In this document: positions 1 to 10,048 of the stretch, piece after piece
Numbering within the stretch: position 1 is the first letter of the stretch
Layout: each line of letters begins with the position of its first letter
Source of the DNA: Apostichopus parvimensis
Lineage: Eukaryota > Echinodermata > Holothuroidea > Aspidochirotida > Stichopodidae
DNA: 26,763 nt
Assembly: GCA_000934455.1 (NCBI GenBank)
Contig: KN883591.1
Coordinates: forward strand, 1-26,763
Direction of reading: 5' to 3'
Notes under the pieces: model-generated
Seen by the model: the letters and a program-made list of their open reading frames with translations, nothing else
What the model was told of the DNA's origin: nothing
Database searches by the model: none
Made by a program: the position numbers and the translations under genes

Positions 1-670
1 TACCTAACAAATTCTCTTCTCTCTTTGATTGCTATTGTAGATCCAGACTGCTGGTCAATTTCTGACCCCGAAAGATTAAACTATAATCTTTCTAAACAGA
101 AAGCTCTTCTAGGAAGGATTAGAGCTACATTGTCCTCTTGGAAAAAAAATAAAAGCACTTACCAAAAAAAAAACAAATTGAGGAATGCAATTACTTCTAG
201 AATAACAAGTTAACAAAAGAATAGATGCAAACTCACAACCCAACGTTTCTTTGTCATGTGACCTGAGGTGGAGCAAGCTGAAATGTACAGCACAGCATGG
301 CAGTGACCATCTTGAACAAATACTAAAACTTGAATAATCCAGAACTTCTCTTGTCTGAGCAGTTGACCTCTCCCGACTGTTAATGGCCAACATACTGAAC
401 CCTAATTCCATATTCTAGTTTGTGACAAAGGCAACCAAGCTGAAAACCACCGAAATTTGACAAGGATACTTATTGCAATGCTTGATATTAATGGTGAAAG
501 CAATGTTGATCCTGACAACTTGACAAGGTCTGGTTGAAAAACGATCACCAAAGAGAACGTAGATGCAAACTTGGTAGAAAACTTTGTAGTCTTGAAAAAC
601 ACTTAGTTGCTTCTTTGAATGGTCAATTTGGATGGGGGGGGCGCGTAGCTAAACTGTTCCTATCATGAGA
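1..670. other. AT-rich non-coding DNA at the left edge, possible partial exon
   Basis: Mostly unremarkable AT-rich sequence. A plus-strand frame is open from base 1 to the stop near 211. It follows a pyrimidine-rich stretch that ends in TTGTAG at 35-40, which resembles a 3' splice acceptor. The frame after the AG reads Asp-Pro-Asp-Cys-Trp and continues for about 57 residues, becoming lysine-rich over A-runs. There is no in-frame ATG near the start, and I see no good plus-strand donor that would end an exon. The conceptual protein matches nothing I recognise. Chance is the likelier explanation. Confidence 0.2.
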
Positions 671-688
671 GAGGAGCAAAGTAAATCT
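671..688 (+). repeat. Tail fragment of the donor-bearing repeat family
   Basis: GAGGAGCAAAGTAAATCT differs by one base from the bases that follow the GGAGACAGGTAA block in the copy at 10049-10212. The donor block itself is not recognisable just upstream. This could be a decayed 3' end of a copy, or chance over 18 bases. Confidence 0.35.
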
Positions 689-820
689 TTGTATTTCCTC
701 ATACTATCACACCCTTGGTGACAGTAATACCTCAACTAAACCCCCTTTCCCTACGCCCTCTTTTCCCTCCAAGTTTTTCCCTCCCATTTCCCTCACTGCA
801 CATGCCACTCCTGCTACCAC

Positions 821-866
821 CCACCGTTCCTCACAGCTTCGATCCACCGTTCCTCACAGCTTCGAT
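821..866 (+). repeat. Minisatellite, 23-bp unit, two perfect copies
   Basis: Two identical 23-bp units sit head to tail at 821-843 and 844-866, beginning CCACCGTTCC and ending AGCTTCGAT. A C/T-rich stretch (about 735-820) precedes them. Perfect identity suggests a recent slippage or duplication event. Confidence 0.9.
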
Positions 867-871
867 CAATT

Positions 872-940
872 TACCGAAGGGATCTTAGACACAGAAGTGA
901 TAGAGTACAGTTGTTGTGAAGAGACAGGTAAATAAACAGC
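872..940 (+). repeat. Diverged copy of the donor-bearing repeat family
   Basis: The strongest match is AGAGACAGGTAA at 920-931, preceded by GTTGTG as in the better copies. Upstream blocks (TTACCG.., GATCTTAGACAC, AGAGTAC) align loosely with the family body. The CAG|GTAAAT donor-like sequence is kept. The 5' half of the family is not visible. Without the other copies this would not have been noticed. Confidence 0.55.
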
Positions 941-1209
941 AAAGTCATTTTAAAGCGTTTTACAGTTTAGTTCTCCCATAAGACCCTTTAATACGAAGAT
1001 CCTTCTTTGCATTAAAAGAGAGAGACCTTGCTCTCTCTGTAAGGTGAAAGTCCTCTCCTCTTCCAGAAAACCAAGAAAACCAACATCACATTCATGAATA
1101 TTTAGCCTCTTCCAGATTAAACACTTCCCTCATATAAGAGTAGTGCTGTATTAAACAGACATCCCCCAAAGGACAAATATGTGATTAGTCAATTTTTGGC
1201 TAACAGCTA
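941..1209. other. Featureless AT-rich stretch
   Basis: No open frame of note, no repeat and no clear motif beyond short purine/pyrimidine runs (GAGAGAGACC near 1018, CTCTCTCTG near 1031). Confidence 0.5.
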
Positions 1210-1505
1210 AAATTGCTGCGCAAACAAACGACTCCATCTGAATCCCGAGGGTTCGCTTGATGGTAGAAATTAATTGCAACATAGAATCGAAGAAGCTAAT
1301 ACTTCCCCACTCTGACGTAGGTAAAGAAGGTACGGTAGCTCACCGGCATTAAAAAGAATCAAATGTCCAACACAAGGTCAAAGACTGACTTGAACTAAAT
1401 TACTTTAAATAGCTCTTCAAAATCTGGAATAAATCTTCGGCAGAATTTTCTATGATCGGTTTCGGGACTTCAGGTGAAGCGCTCATAGAAATATGATTAA
1501 CGGCA
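1210..1505. promoter_or_regulatory. CpG-retaining patch A (candidate regulatory element)
   Basis: About 13 CpGs lie in roughly 300 bp, against a background that usually has well under ten per kilobase. There is no convincing open frame. CpG loss reflects deamination of germline-methylated DNA, so a patch that keeps CpG may be hypomethylated, as active enhancers or promoters are, or may be recently inserted. I cannot tell these apart from sequence alone. Confidence 0.35.
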
Positions 1506-1545
1506 GTAAAGTAATGAAAGTGATAAACACTGGCAATGCTGTTTT

Positions 1546-1557
1546 GGGGGGGGGGGG
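1546..1557 (+). repeat. Homopolymer G12
   Basis: Twelve consecutive G. Such runs are prone to length error in sequencing and can form G-quadruplex-like structures. The open frame running through it (1536-1718) is not credible as coding. Confidence 0.9.
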
Positions 1558-1791
1558 TGTTGCCACTTGCCTTCTATTTTTACACTTGTAACCGACAAAA
1601 GATAATTCAAAATGGAATTAAATATCGACCACACTGGAACATTTTATGGATTTTGTTTGTAGCCAAAATTTTATTTGTTCTAAAAGTTTCATCACTCATC
1701 GTTTCATCACATTCGTAGCGATAAAAATCAGCAAGTTTTTGGCAATTTTTTCTTTTCTTTTCTATTTGGCAGGTTTCATACTTTTCTTCTA

Positions 1792-1938
1792 CTTACTCTA
1801 ACAATTTTTTATACTTTCATTCTTACTCTACTAATTTATACTTTTCATACTTACTCTACTAATTTATATACTTTTCATACTTTACTAATTTTATAAACTT
1901 TCCACTCTTATTCTACTAATTTTATATACTTTTTCATT
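1792..1938 (+). repeat. AT-rich minisatellite, ~28-30-bp unit, five units
   Basis: Imperfect units beginning near 1792, 1822, 1850, 1880 and 1907 share the pattern CTTACTCTACTAATTTATA followed by CTTTTCATA. Divergence rises towards the right end. The right flank returns to unique AT-rich sequence at about 1940. Confidence 0.85.
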
Positions 1939-2135
1939 GGTAAATTTCATGCTTTTGTTTATATTACTTTCAATGAAACTTTTTTTGATCAGTTCATGAA
2001 TTACATAGCTTTGAAATGTATGTATCAAATACTGTTGTAAATATGTAAAAAGTGCAAATAATCTTCCTTTTTAATGTTCCTAACACATGCACTGAAGATG
2101 AAACCATAACAGTGGAGGAGGACCTTACTAATTGT

Positions 2136-2203
2136 CAACTTCAAATAGAATAAACAATACAGATACTTTCAACTTCAAACAGAATAAACAATACAGATAC
2201 TTT
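2136..2203 (+). repeat. Minisatellite, 34-bp unit, two copies
   Basis: Units at 2136-2169 and 2170-2203 begin CAACTTCAAA and end CAGATACTTT. They differ at one position (ATAG versus ACAG). Confidence 0.9.
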
Positions 2204-2814
2204 CATATTTACCTTTCTGCCACCTCCTCTTCATCATCAAACTTAAGAAAACTCTAGAATAGTCTGATTCCAAAGATATATAGGTCTTTTCATATTAAAT
2301 CTCAAAAGATATTTGATCAAACTATCTTAGAAAGATGTGGGCCAGTGACATTATTAAATTATTTTCATATCTGGTACAACCCGACCGTTCCAAGAATATA
2401 TTATCAACCGATCCGCCTCTGTTACTGCTGTAAATATTCCCATCTGCATGACTGCCCTCTTATGTCCTACCTTTGACATATAAGAGGTATCTGCTATCAT
2501 CACCTACACACATGCACGCAAACAGACAAACACACACATACAATACATAGATACAGGGTCTGTTTGATGCAAGTCAATTATTTCATCCCCGGTGTTTACC
2601 TGACAACCAGAGGAGAACGTCAGAAAAAGAAGAGAGGTTTGGCTAGTTTATTCCCGTCTCTGGTTTGAAACAGCCGTCAATATTCACCAGATGCACCCGG
2701 CATGCCTCCCATCAATACAGCTATTCTAGCTGGGTCTTTCACATCCTGACCTAATTTAGCTCAAAAACAGTGAAATTCAATGCTTAGCCGAGAATCTCTG
2801 AGTACCTTACTGCC
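2204..2814. other. Non-coding stretch with a CA-rich segment
   Basis: Unique AT-rich sequence. A short CA-rich purine/pyrimidine segment lies at about 2503-2545. I see no gene, tRNA or family repeat. Confidence 0.5.
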
Positions 2815-3090
2815 ATGATTGTGCCATCGACTACAAGAAGAATTAGAAAGTGCAGGCATATTCGCGATCCACACTCACACCTACAACATATTACAGAATT
2901 ACCGAAAGGCCGAATCGTTAAAGGGTTTGAGGAGGCGACTTTGAACGGTTCCGTCGTACGATATTTCTCGCACTCTCACGGAAGAATTAGTTCTCAAGTT
3001 TGTCGTAAAACTCCGAGTCCGATGCTTGCACATAATTTGAAAGAGCTCTTTAAATAACTGAAAGCTTCGACAGATGTATCTAGCTATCTA
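2815..3090 (+). promoter_or_regulatory. CpG-retaining patch B, containing an 80-codon ATG frame
   Basis: This is one of the densest CpG patches here (about 18 CpGs in 275 bp). It coincides with an open frame at 2815-3057. That frame has a true ATG in a fair context (GCC before ATG, G at -3) and ends in TAA. The predicted 80-residue peptide is basic, with Arg/His/Ser-rich stretches. It has no signal peptide or transmembrane segment and resembles no family I know. A high CpG content alone lengthens open frames, since stop codons are AT-rich. I favour a regulatory or hypomethylated patch over a gene, but a small ORF or an exon is possible. Confidence 0.35.
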
Positions 3091-3575
3091 GCTGCGATCA
3101 GAAGTTATATATAAATTACCTGGATATAAGGGAATGCCAGTTTACCCCCATTATTAGTAGTCACGTCCCAAATTTTAAGAAGCTATACAATACCTCCTCT
3201 CTCCCCCCTCACACAGCAAACAATTGTGGAATGCAACTCTATGGCCACAAGTAGATCTCGCAGGAAAATTTCAAACAACATTTTTGTGAAAGCCCAATCG
3301 TTTTGTTTAAATTCAACTTGGAATTGATTTGTATAATGACTTTTATTCTCATTTTAAGTTTTTACAAAATTTCTCTACATTTTTTCTCTAAGTCATTTTA
3401 AAAATTTCTCTAAGTGCAGTTGTCAATTTGAACAAAGCATAGTAAAATTCTGAACACAGAAATACTGATTTCCTTCAAATTTCAAACAAAATGATCATCA
3501 TTTAATAAATACAGTGAGAAGAAATTTCATCACATTGTGAATAATTTGAGTTAAATCAACATTTGGTAGAAAAAT
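3091..3575. other. Featureless AT-rich stretch
   Basis: T-rich imperfect repetition of TTTCTCTAA-like words occurs around 3371-3412. Nothing else is notable. Confidence 0.5.
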
Positions 3576-4290
3576 TTTCAGGAGAAGACCAGACGGAAAG
3601 GGTTTCCTGAAAAGTTTCGTAAAAATCTGTCGTCACAAAATTTTACAATAATGTATACATTTAACAAAACATAGTAGGTCACAAGAACTCGGCAATATAG
3701 ACACGTTGAAACCAGTAATATCCAAAGCAGACCTAGTTTAAGCCCTAGAGCAAATAACACCGGCGACAATCTGCAAAGAATGCAATATTTTACCCGCACC
3801 AAGATGAAAAAAATGACTAAAAAAGACAAATTGAGCTCAAATATGAAAGGAAGGGAAAAGTAAGCGCTGTTAAGTGTTCACAGCTGTTGATTCCAAGGAT
3901 ACAAGTAAGGTTTTATCTTCTGCACTTTATCTCCATCTTACGTCGAATTTGCACGCTGAATCTTACTTAAAACAACCAACGTTTCATCTACATTTTATCC
4001 TAGAAACAAGGTGGGGGGGGGGGGAGAGACATCAGATAAGCAAAAGTGATTTGGATTCAAGTCTACTTTCCTTCCCTTACGGAAGAAAAAAGACGAGAGG
4101 CTTTATAGATATCTCCGATGTCGTCCTCTTGTCTGGAAACAGCAGACAAAAATCAATCCACCAACACGCTTTGATTATCTCATTTCGCCTCTCTTGCACA
4201 TTTGGCCAAAGTTTTCCAGGCAGAAATCAAACCATTTGGTGTAACATAACACCTAGGGATCTTATAAGAGAGGTGTTTTCAACAAACTGT
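3576..4290. promoter_or_regulatory. CpG-retaining patch K with an open frame and G12
   Basis: CpGs are retained unevenly across the stretch, for example around 3745-3775, 3938-3955 and 4080-4125. A 150-codon frame at 3874-4326 begins with GTG and contains no methionine, so it cannot be a complete eukaryotic CDS. It also reads through a G12 run at 4013-4024, which makes its frame unreliable. The minus-strand frame 3578-3829 is hydrophobic through chance T-richness. It could be an internal exon, but I find no clear acceptor and donor pair. Confidence 0.3.
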
Positions 4291-5159
4291 GGAGATCTAC
4301 CAGCACCAAGACTAGCAGAAGACTAGGTTTACTTATTATTTTGAAAAGCCATTCACAATATTTCAGAGATTTAGAGAGGCTTGGACATTTGCAGAGTGCA
4401 AAATATGCTTTTCAAAAAGTTTCAGGTTTTTTTTTTTTGTTTTTTTTTTGAAAGTGAGATATCAATACTTCCAAAATCTGAAATACACTTTTTGTCTTTT
4501 AACTCTGAATGCATCAATAAAATATCTCAATGAATCATATTTGACTGATCACAAAAGCAGACAGAACTTTGCATTAATGAGAAGGGTCACAGCTCTTTAC
4601 ACCCAGTTGGATTGTTCCATTTATTTATCACGGGTATGTTACAGCAACAAACTTGTCAATGTCCTTTGAGAAAACACCTCACTATTGTAATTGTGTAATA
4701 AACTCTTTCTAAAATTAATTCAAATTCACCAAATTAAACAATGGATGTGAAGTGTCATTCTCATAATAATTGAGAAAGACAAATAATTTTGTTGCTGTAA
4801 AAAAAACACCTAAAAAATAAATGACACAATCCAACTGGGAAAATAAGAATCAACAATTTCAGATTAGGAGAGGATTAAATGAGATAGTATCTTTCAAATA
4901 AATGTCACATTATACATCAACCTGTTCTGATTAAACTTTAATCAGATCCAGAGATTATATGTTTGTTTATTTGTTTGGTTGAGTTTTCTTTTCTTCTTAT
5001 TTCAGATTTAAAACAAAATACATCACAGAGAAGCTATCATGTCAGTTTGTTACTGTTTGTGCCCAACATTCACGAATGGATACACATCTCAAATACAGTT
5101 TATAGAACCCAAATTCAATTGTGTGACCAACAAGTCATGCAGGCTCACTAGCCTCAATA
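4291..5159. other. AT-rich non-coding DNA with a T-tract
   Basis: Contains an interrupted poly-T tract at about 4427-4449 and generally low-complexity A/T sequence. The short frames at 4448-4669 and 4963-5151 show no recognisable protein features. Confidence 0.5.
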
Positions 5160-5702
5160 CCCTGACAAATTCCCATGGCAAAAGGTATTATCTTACAGTG
5201 CAAAATTTCACTTAAAGAAGTCTGATTTAAACAACAATATTGAACACATCATGGTAGACAACTGGGCTCAGTAGTTCACATGATAAAAGTATTATATTTT
5301 CTCTTAAAAGGCAAAACTTCCCAAGATACGTATAGGGCTCGATATTAATGCACACATCATATTATAACTGAAGTCTGCATGCGGGCACAATATCCAATCT
5401 AGTTCTCATGGAGAATGATATTATCTTACAGAGCAAAATTTTGATTATATGAGGTTCCATTTAGATGACATGTCACTGTAAACTAAAGGGGCACACCACC
5501 TCAAATAGATATGGGTGTAATTTCAAAGATAAGATGTTTGATTGAACTAAATGTACCTCTAGTCTGCACACAGACACAATATCCATCTGGTTGCCATGGT
5601 AAATGTTCTTTCATAGCAAAGTTCACTCTTACAGGACAACATTTCACTCATGATATTACACTGTGGACTAAATGGGCACACCACCCTAACATAGTTAAGG
5701 TA

Positions 5703-5733
5703 AGGTCACCAGACGTCCCCAGAAATCGGGGAC
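5703..5733 (+). repeat. GC-rich hairpin with GGTCACCAG flank (possible transposon end)
   Basis: GTCCCC (5715-5720) and GGGGAC (5728-5733) form a perfect 6-bp stem around a 7-base loop. AGGTCACCAG at 5703-5712 lies next to it. Its exact inverted copy CTGGTGACCT occurs at 6320-6329, so the pair could bound a ~627-bp non-autonomous DNA element. No target-site duplication is visible, so this remains tentative. Confidence 0.3.
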
Positions 5734-5975
5734 AGCCCGCGGATTTCATGGTCCATCCCTGGATTAATAGCTTCCCAAGAATTATCCCCACATTCATCTG
5801 TACTGTCACTGATCATTCCTAAATTTGTAACATAAAAAAAAACAGAAAAATGTAAGTATGAAAAACAATGCCTGTTTTTAGAGAATGCATAATAGAAACT
5901 GTAGGTATTTTGACCATCATTTGCTAAACATAGCAACACCAAACATCAAGATCTGATATTCCTACTTGTCCTTCA

Positions 5976-6031
5976 GACGGAGCTAGTGTAGTTACTACAC
6001 CATCAAGATGGAGCTAGTATAGACAATACAC
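5976..6031 (+). repeat. Imperfect ~30-bp duplication
   Basis: AGACGGAGCTAGTGTAG and AAGATGGAGCTAGTATAG are two diverged copies of one unit in tandem. It lies inside the larger repeat region. Confidence 0.6.
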
Positions 6032-6215
6032 TTTAACATGGGGATCAGCACCAATATCATGTCCCCGGAATTTCTGAAAAAGATATGGTCACTTTAATAA
6101 GTTAAGTGTGAACTAAAAGATTTGATGTCGAATTTAAACTCCATATCCATGTACCCTACAGACAGACACCATATCCCAGTCTAGTTCCCATGGCAAATTG
6201 GCTAATATTATTATC

Positions 6216-7904
6216 ATCCTTGGGTGTTTTTTTTTTCCTTTTCTTTTCCCCTTTTTATCTCGTGCTTCTCCTCATCATGCTATTCATGCCCCTAAAACCC
6301 GCCTGACAGTCATAAAATACTGGTGACCTCATCCAACCTCTCTTTTCAAAAGTCAGAGGCATAAAAAGAGGTAATTAAACACATCCATGATACAACTGAC
6401 AAAAAAAAACAACCTCTTTGAGGTCAAAAGGGGATGTATTTTGAGACATATATTCCAGCAAAGTTCCTTGGTCCATGCTCTCTGCACTGATAGGTTCTGA
6501 ATACCCTAGTTTACCATACACAAAAGAGACTGTAAACAGCTGGATTTAAACCCCTAACAATAGAGAGGATCCTGAGAACTGCATAAATTTATTGACCATG
6601 AAAGAGCAGTGTACACAATGGGAGTAAACTGGCTTACCACAGGGTTTAATGGGAAAAGTATACTCAACAATACAGAGGCATTGTGTAGTTTATTACACCC
6701 ATGAATATACCAAAGGACTAAATGGCACCATCTGATAATTTAAAGACTCTCTCTGAGACACAATTCAAGTTTGATAAGCTCAGCATGAAGCAGTGTATCT
6801 TCTTTCTCTACTCATCCATTCAAATTTTTATTGTAGTAAATTCTGAGGTTTCCCATTAACCTTCACACTAGTGTCACACAGTACAGAGAGAATACTACCA
6901 TAGGTGTGTGTGGTGTGCATGTGAAAACACAGTATCGATATTATTTATAGTCTACACCACCTTTTTCATTGGGAAAACTGTGACGTTGCCTGATTGATTG
7001 TAATAGTCAGGACAATATGAGTCCTGATGGCAGGATACATGTCAATGACAAAAACAATCGAAAGAAAATGTGTCAAACAAATTTCAAATTATACCTTAAA
7101 AAAAATTGTTGATTTATCGGTGTGATAGGGTATGTCACTCACTGTGATAATAGTTTAAAGCAAAATTTTTGAGTTGATTTTGATCAATAATTTTGATGCT
7201 GTTTTATACTAAAATCTCACATCTGTCAGCACTCACTAGCTTAACTAGCCAAATTTTTCTTTTGAAAAAAAGTGGTGTAAAAGATCAAAATTTTCAAATT
7301 TTCATGTAGTCTTTTGATCACTCTGATTATTATGCTTCTATTTGAAACATTTTGAGGAATTTGAGAACCAAATCATGCTCTTAATTACTTATATCAAGAA
7401 CCATCATCTGTTGGAAAACTCTAGACGAGCGCCTTAGTTATTGTGATAAATTGCAACCTTATTTGGAGTAAATATTTGTAAAGTTATAAAAATTTGCCAC
7501 CAAACTCAAAATGGTACTTTTTTAAGTGAACTGATGACACATTATATTAGGAGGAAGCATACTGGCAACTTCTTGTAGTCCTGTTATGAGTTAGACTCTA
7601 GAAATAAAAATTGTTTCAAACATTCAAAGTACCATATTTTTTTCCTTAAAATAAATATGAGAACTAAAATTACTCTGGTAGATTTATATGAGAAGGAAAA
7701 GGTAAACTTTATTACCCTCCGACCAAACCAACAAAATATTGCATTGTAATTTCAATACAACTTGATTCAACTAAAAGATCTAAGCAGGTTTTAATCTCAT
7801 ACTGAGACTTAATTGTTCAATGTCCCCTAACTCCAAAATCCCCACATTTGTCTTTTCTTTTTTTCTATTTTACCCATGAAACATCCCTCATTCCTCTTGA
7901 TTGT
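6216..7904. other. Long AT-rich stretch without recognisable features
   Basis: Very few CpGs, many A/T runs, and no open frame over 60 codons apart from the one beginning near 7848. The scrap at 6715-6732 belongs to the 5160-6215 repeat. Otherwise nothing is visible. Confidence 0.5.
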
Positions 7905-8275
7905 CATCTCGTTAATTCAATTCCAACGAGCTCTTTGCTCTTCTCGTCCTCCAGAGGGTTCTTCCGTCAAGCAAGTATATTCTTCCTGAGCAAACAATAT
8001 TCCAGTTTCCGAGCAAACAACCTGTATTGACATAAGCTAGGCCAAAACTTTCCTTCAGCCTCGCCAGAGTTAACATCGATACTGCACGGATATTCTCCGC
8101 CAAATTTTCTTGGCGAGACCTGTTGCCAAAGACGTGCTTGTAGTCCCGAGAAACCGATTCCGCTAATGGAAGATAAGTGACGACTGTGTAATGTATGACC
8201 TGTCAATAACAAACCTTGAGATGAGAGGAAGGTAAGAAGAACAGAAAAAAAAAACATTCGTTCCTCAAGTCCGTT
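7905..8275 (+). promoter_or_regulatory. CpG-retaining patch C ending in a donor-like site
   Basis: About 17 CpGs lie in 370 bp. Near the right end, GAGGAAG|GTAAGA (8226-8238) is a strong plus-strand 5' splice-site match. A CpG-rich patch followed by a donor is the arrangement expected of a non-coding first exon, so this could be a promoter with first exon. There is no clear TATA box or initiator. Overlapping frames on both strands (7848-8030 +, 7912-8103 - and 7967-8257 -) have no recognisable protein content. Confidence 0.35.
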
Positions 8276-8959
8276 TCAATAGGAAGGAGGCCTCTCATTT
8301 GGAACGTGGAATTGGAACTTGATGAAAATTGGGTTTATCACCCCCATTAGAAGATGAAAAATATTCTATTCCTAATTTCCTAGGGTTTGCACTGAAAAAG
8401 TTTCGCAGAAAAGAAAGAATTTCTGGTGAAATTTTCTGCTGATGAAAAAGTGCAATGGCATGGAGAGGAACATTAGCCTGATTGTAGAAACAGTACCATG
8501 AATAAACCTACTTGGAGAGAGGGGGGAAGCGAGGATGGTGACGCTGTTTTTTTTTTTTAAATTTCGGAGGATCAGCTTATGTAATGTTTGCCTTAAATTT
8601 TATTATTTGTTTGTTGGTTTGTTGTTTGTGTTTTTGCTTGTTTCTGTGTGTTTATGCTAGCATTCTGAAATTGAAATGTCTACAACTGTTTTCCCCAATT
8701 TTTAAAGGAATGGGGGGTGTGGATCATATCAGTACCTTCATGAAGTGACACAATGTTGTTTGTTTTTTACTTTATTTTCTTCTTTATTTCTTTCCAGAGT
8801 TATTGGATATCCAGATTAATTCTGTTTCGGCAATATGCTTTCCTTTTCTTTTCTTTTATGCTGTTTTTCAATATCAAGCCACGGAAAGGGAAAAGAGGCT
8901 TCAATCAAGGAAGATCCCAGACAGTATGTAAGAAATACTGTAAATATTGACCACAAAAT
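8276..8959. other. Non-coding, T/G-rich stretch
   Basis: Contains TTTGTTTG-type low complexity (about 8595-8655) and a T9 run near 8548. The 8753-8950 frame is Phe-rich through T-richness and is not credible as a gene. Confidence 0.5.
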
Positions 8960-9600
8960 GAAAAAAGCATGAGGTCCCACGCTTTAATTTCTGTTGACTT
9001 TAATACCCTAATGTTCTCAGAGTTCAGCCTCTGTTTACTTAGCATGACCTTTGACCTCAATACAATGTTGTTTTCTCTAAAGGAATTGATACACCACATA
9101 TAGAGTTCTTGTTGTTCATTAAACCAATCTTAAGGTCAACAAAGACTTAGTTATCAACGCAAACGGCTATGAATTTCAAATTAAGCCGTAACAAGAAAGA
9201 CTTGGCCTTTCACATGCTTTTTTCAAAAGTTGACCTTTATCTGTTTCAAGTGAACTTTGACTTCCTCCTTCAACAATATGGTTTCTATATTTTCCAAGGG
9301 CAACATAAAGGCTATGTATTCATGTCGAATGATGCTGCCTAGATGGACATAATGTGCAAAACTCCTTTGGTTTTCAGGTTGGAAATCTCAATGAACTCGA
9401 TGACCTTTGACATCAGTCAAAATTTTGCACTTCTTGGTCGTATCAAAGAGGGATCTAGCTACCGTGTATAAAGCTCAATTAAATCATTCATTTTGAGATA
9501 TTGATTTACAAATTTTTCAGTTCTTTCTCATGTCTTGACCTCACATAACCTCTGACCCCATCATAAACCAACAGGATTCTTGACCTCAGCAAAGTTATGT
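8960..9600. repeat. Decayed TGACC-rich repetitive segment
   Basis: The words TGACCT, TTGACCTC, AGGTCAA and close variants recur at irregular spacing (for example near 9045, 9132, 9225, 9401, 9536 and 9581). One perfect direct repeat with 1-base spacing, TGACCTTTGACCT, lies at 9045-9057. From general knowledge, such words are common in dispersed repeats of marine invertebrate genomes. They also match the DR1 site of nuclear receptors (RXR, HNF4 type). Repeat decay explains the cluster better than a designed enhancer. Confidence 0.4.
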
Positions 9601-9974
9601 ATACCAACTACTGTATGATGTTTAAAACTCTTCTTCCACTTCTAGACAACTCACCATACTCTTGCTTACAACCCCAAACATCTCATACATACTTATACAA
9701 ATATACGGACAAATTAACCGTCATAAATGCCCAGCTTGCCTTCGACAAGGACATAATAAGTAGAACATTTTCTTGCTACATACCCCGAATACGCAATACA
9801 AACGAGACTGGAACCACTCCAAAAACTCTTCCAAAAATCTTTCCAAAAACCAGAAAGGATACTTATCAGGCTGCACATGAAATATGACCACTTATTCTTT
9901 CCCTGAAAACACCAAAAATTAACCTGATGACAACAGTTCTGATCGAAGTGAGACGAAAAGAAATCCGAGATCCC
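9601..9974. other. Non-coding stretch, A/C-rich
   Basis: Opposed frames (9597-9887 + and 9714-10106 -) overlap here and show no domain. A short internal duplication TTCCAAAAATCTTTCCAAAAA occurs at about 9829-9849 with one mismatch between halves. Confidence 0.4.
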
Positions 9975-10040
9975 CAACTGGTAGATGGGAAAGTGCAAAT
10001 GTGGAGTGCGAGACAGGTACTGGGAGGAGCGAAATAAATC
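9975..10040 (+). repeat. Donor-bearing repeat, tail copy in tandem with the next
   Basis: GCGAGACAGGTACTGGGAGG (10008-10027) followed by AGCGAAATAAATC matches the tail of the copy that starts 9 bp downstream (GGAGACAGGTAATTGAGGAA then CAAAGTAAATC). Upstream blocks (CAACTGGTAGAT, AGTGC) align loosely to the body. With 10049-10212 it forms a head-to-tail dimer. The donor here reads CAG|GTACTG, weaker than in the other copies. Confidence 0.6.
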
Positions 10041-10048
10041 AAACATTC

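Larger units (their letters stand above)
5160..6215 (+). repeat. Diverged long repeat, ~187-bp period, four partial units
   Basis: A block containing AGTCTGCA..AGACACAATATCCA..CTAGTT..CATGG and then TATTATCTTACAG..CAAAAT recurs. Recognisable units are near 5171-5215 (partial), 5371-5508, 5560-5696 and 6090-6215. The clearest internal pair is ACTAAAGGGGCACACCACC (5482-5500) against ACTAAATGGGCACACCACC (5668-5686), which gives a period of about 186. A further scrap (GGACTAAATGGCACCATC) lies at 6715-6732. This may be a decayed tandem array, or several insertions of one dispersed element. Confidence 0.7.

Noticed and set aside
3874-4326. 150-codon plus-strand frame
   Set aside because: It starts with GTG, contains no methionine, and crosses a G12 homopolymer. 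No known domain.
9925-9960. CTGATGA followed by CGAAA as a second hammerhead candidate
   Set aside because: The bases after CTGATGA and before GAAA do not pair to form helix II.
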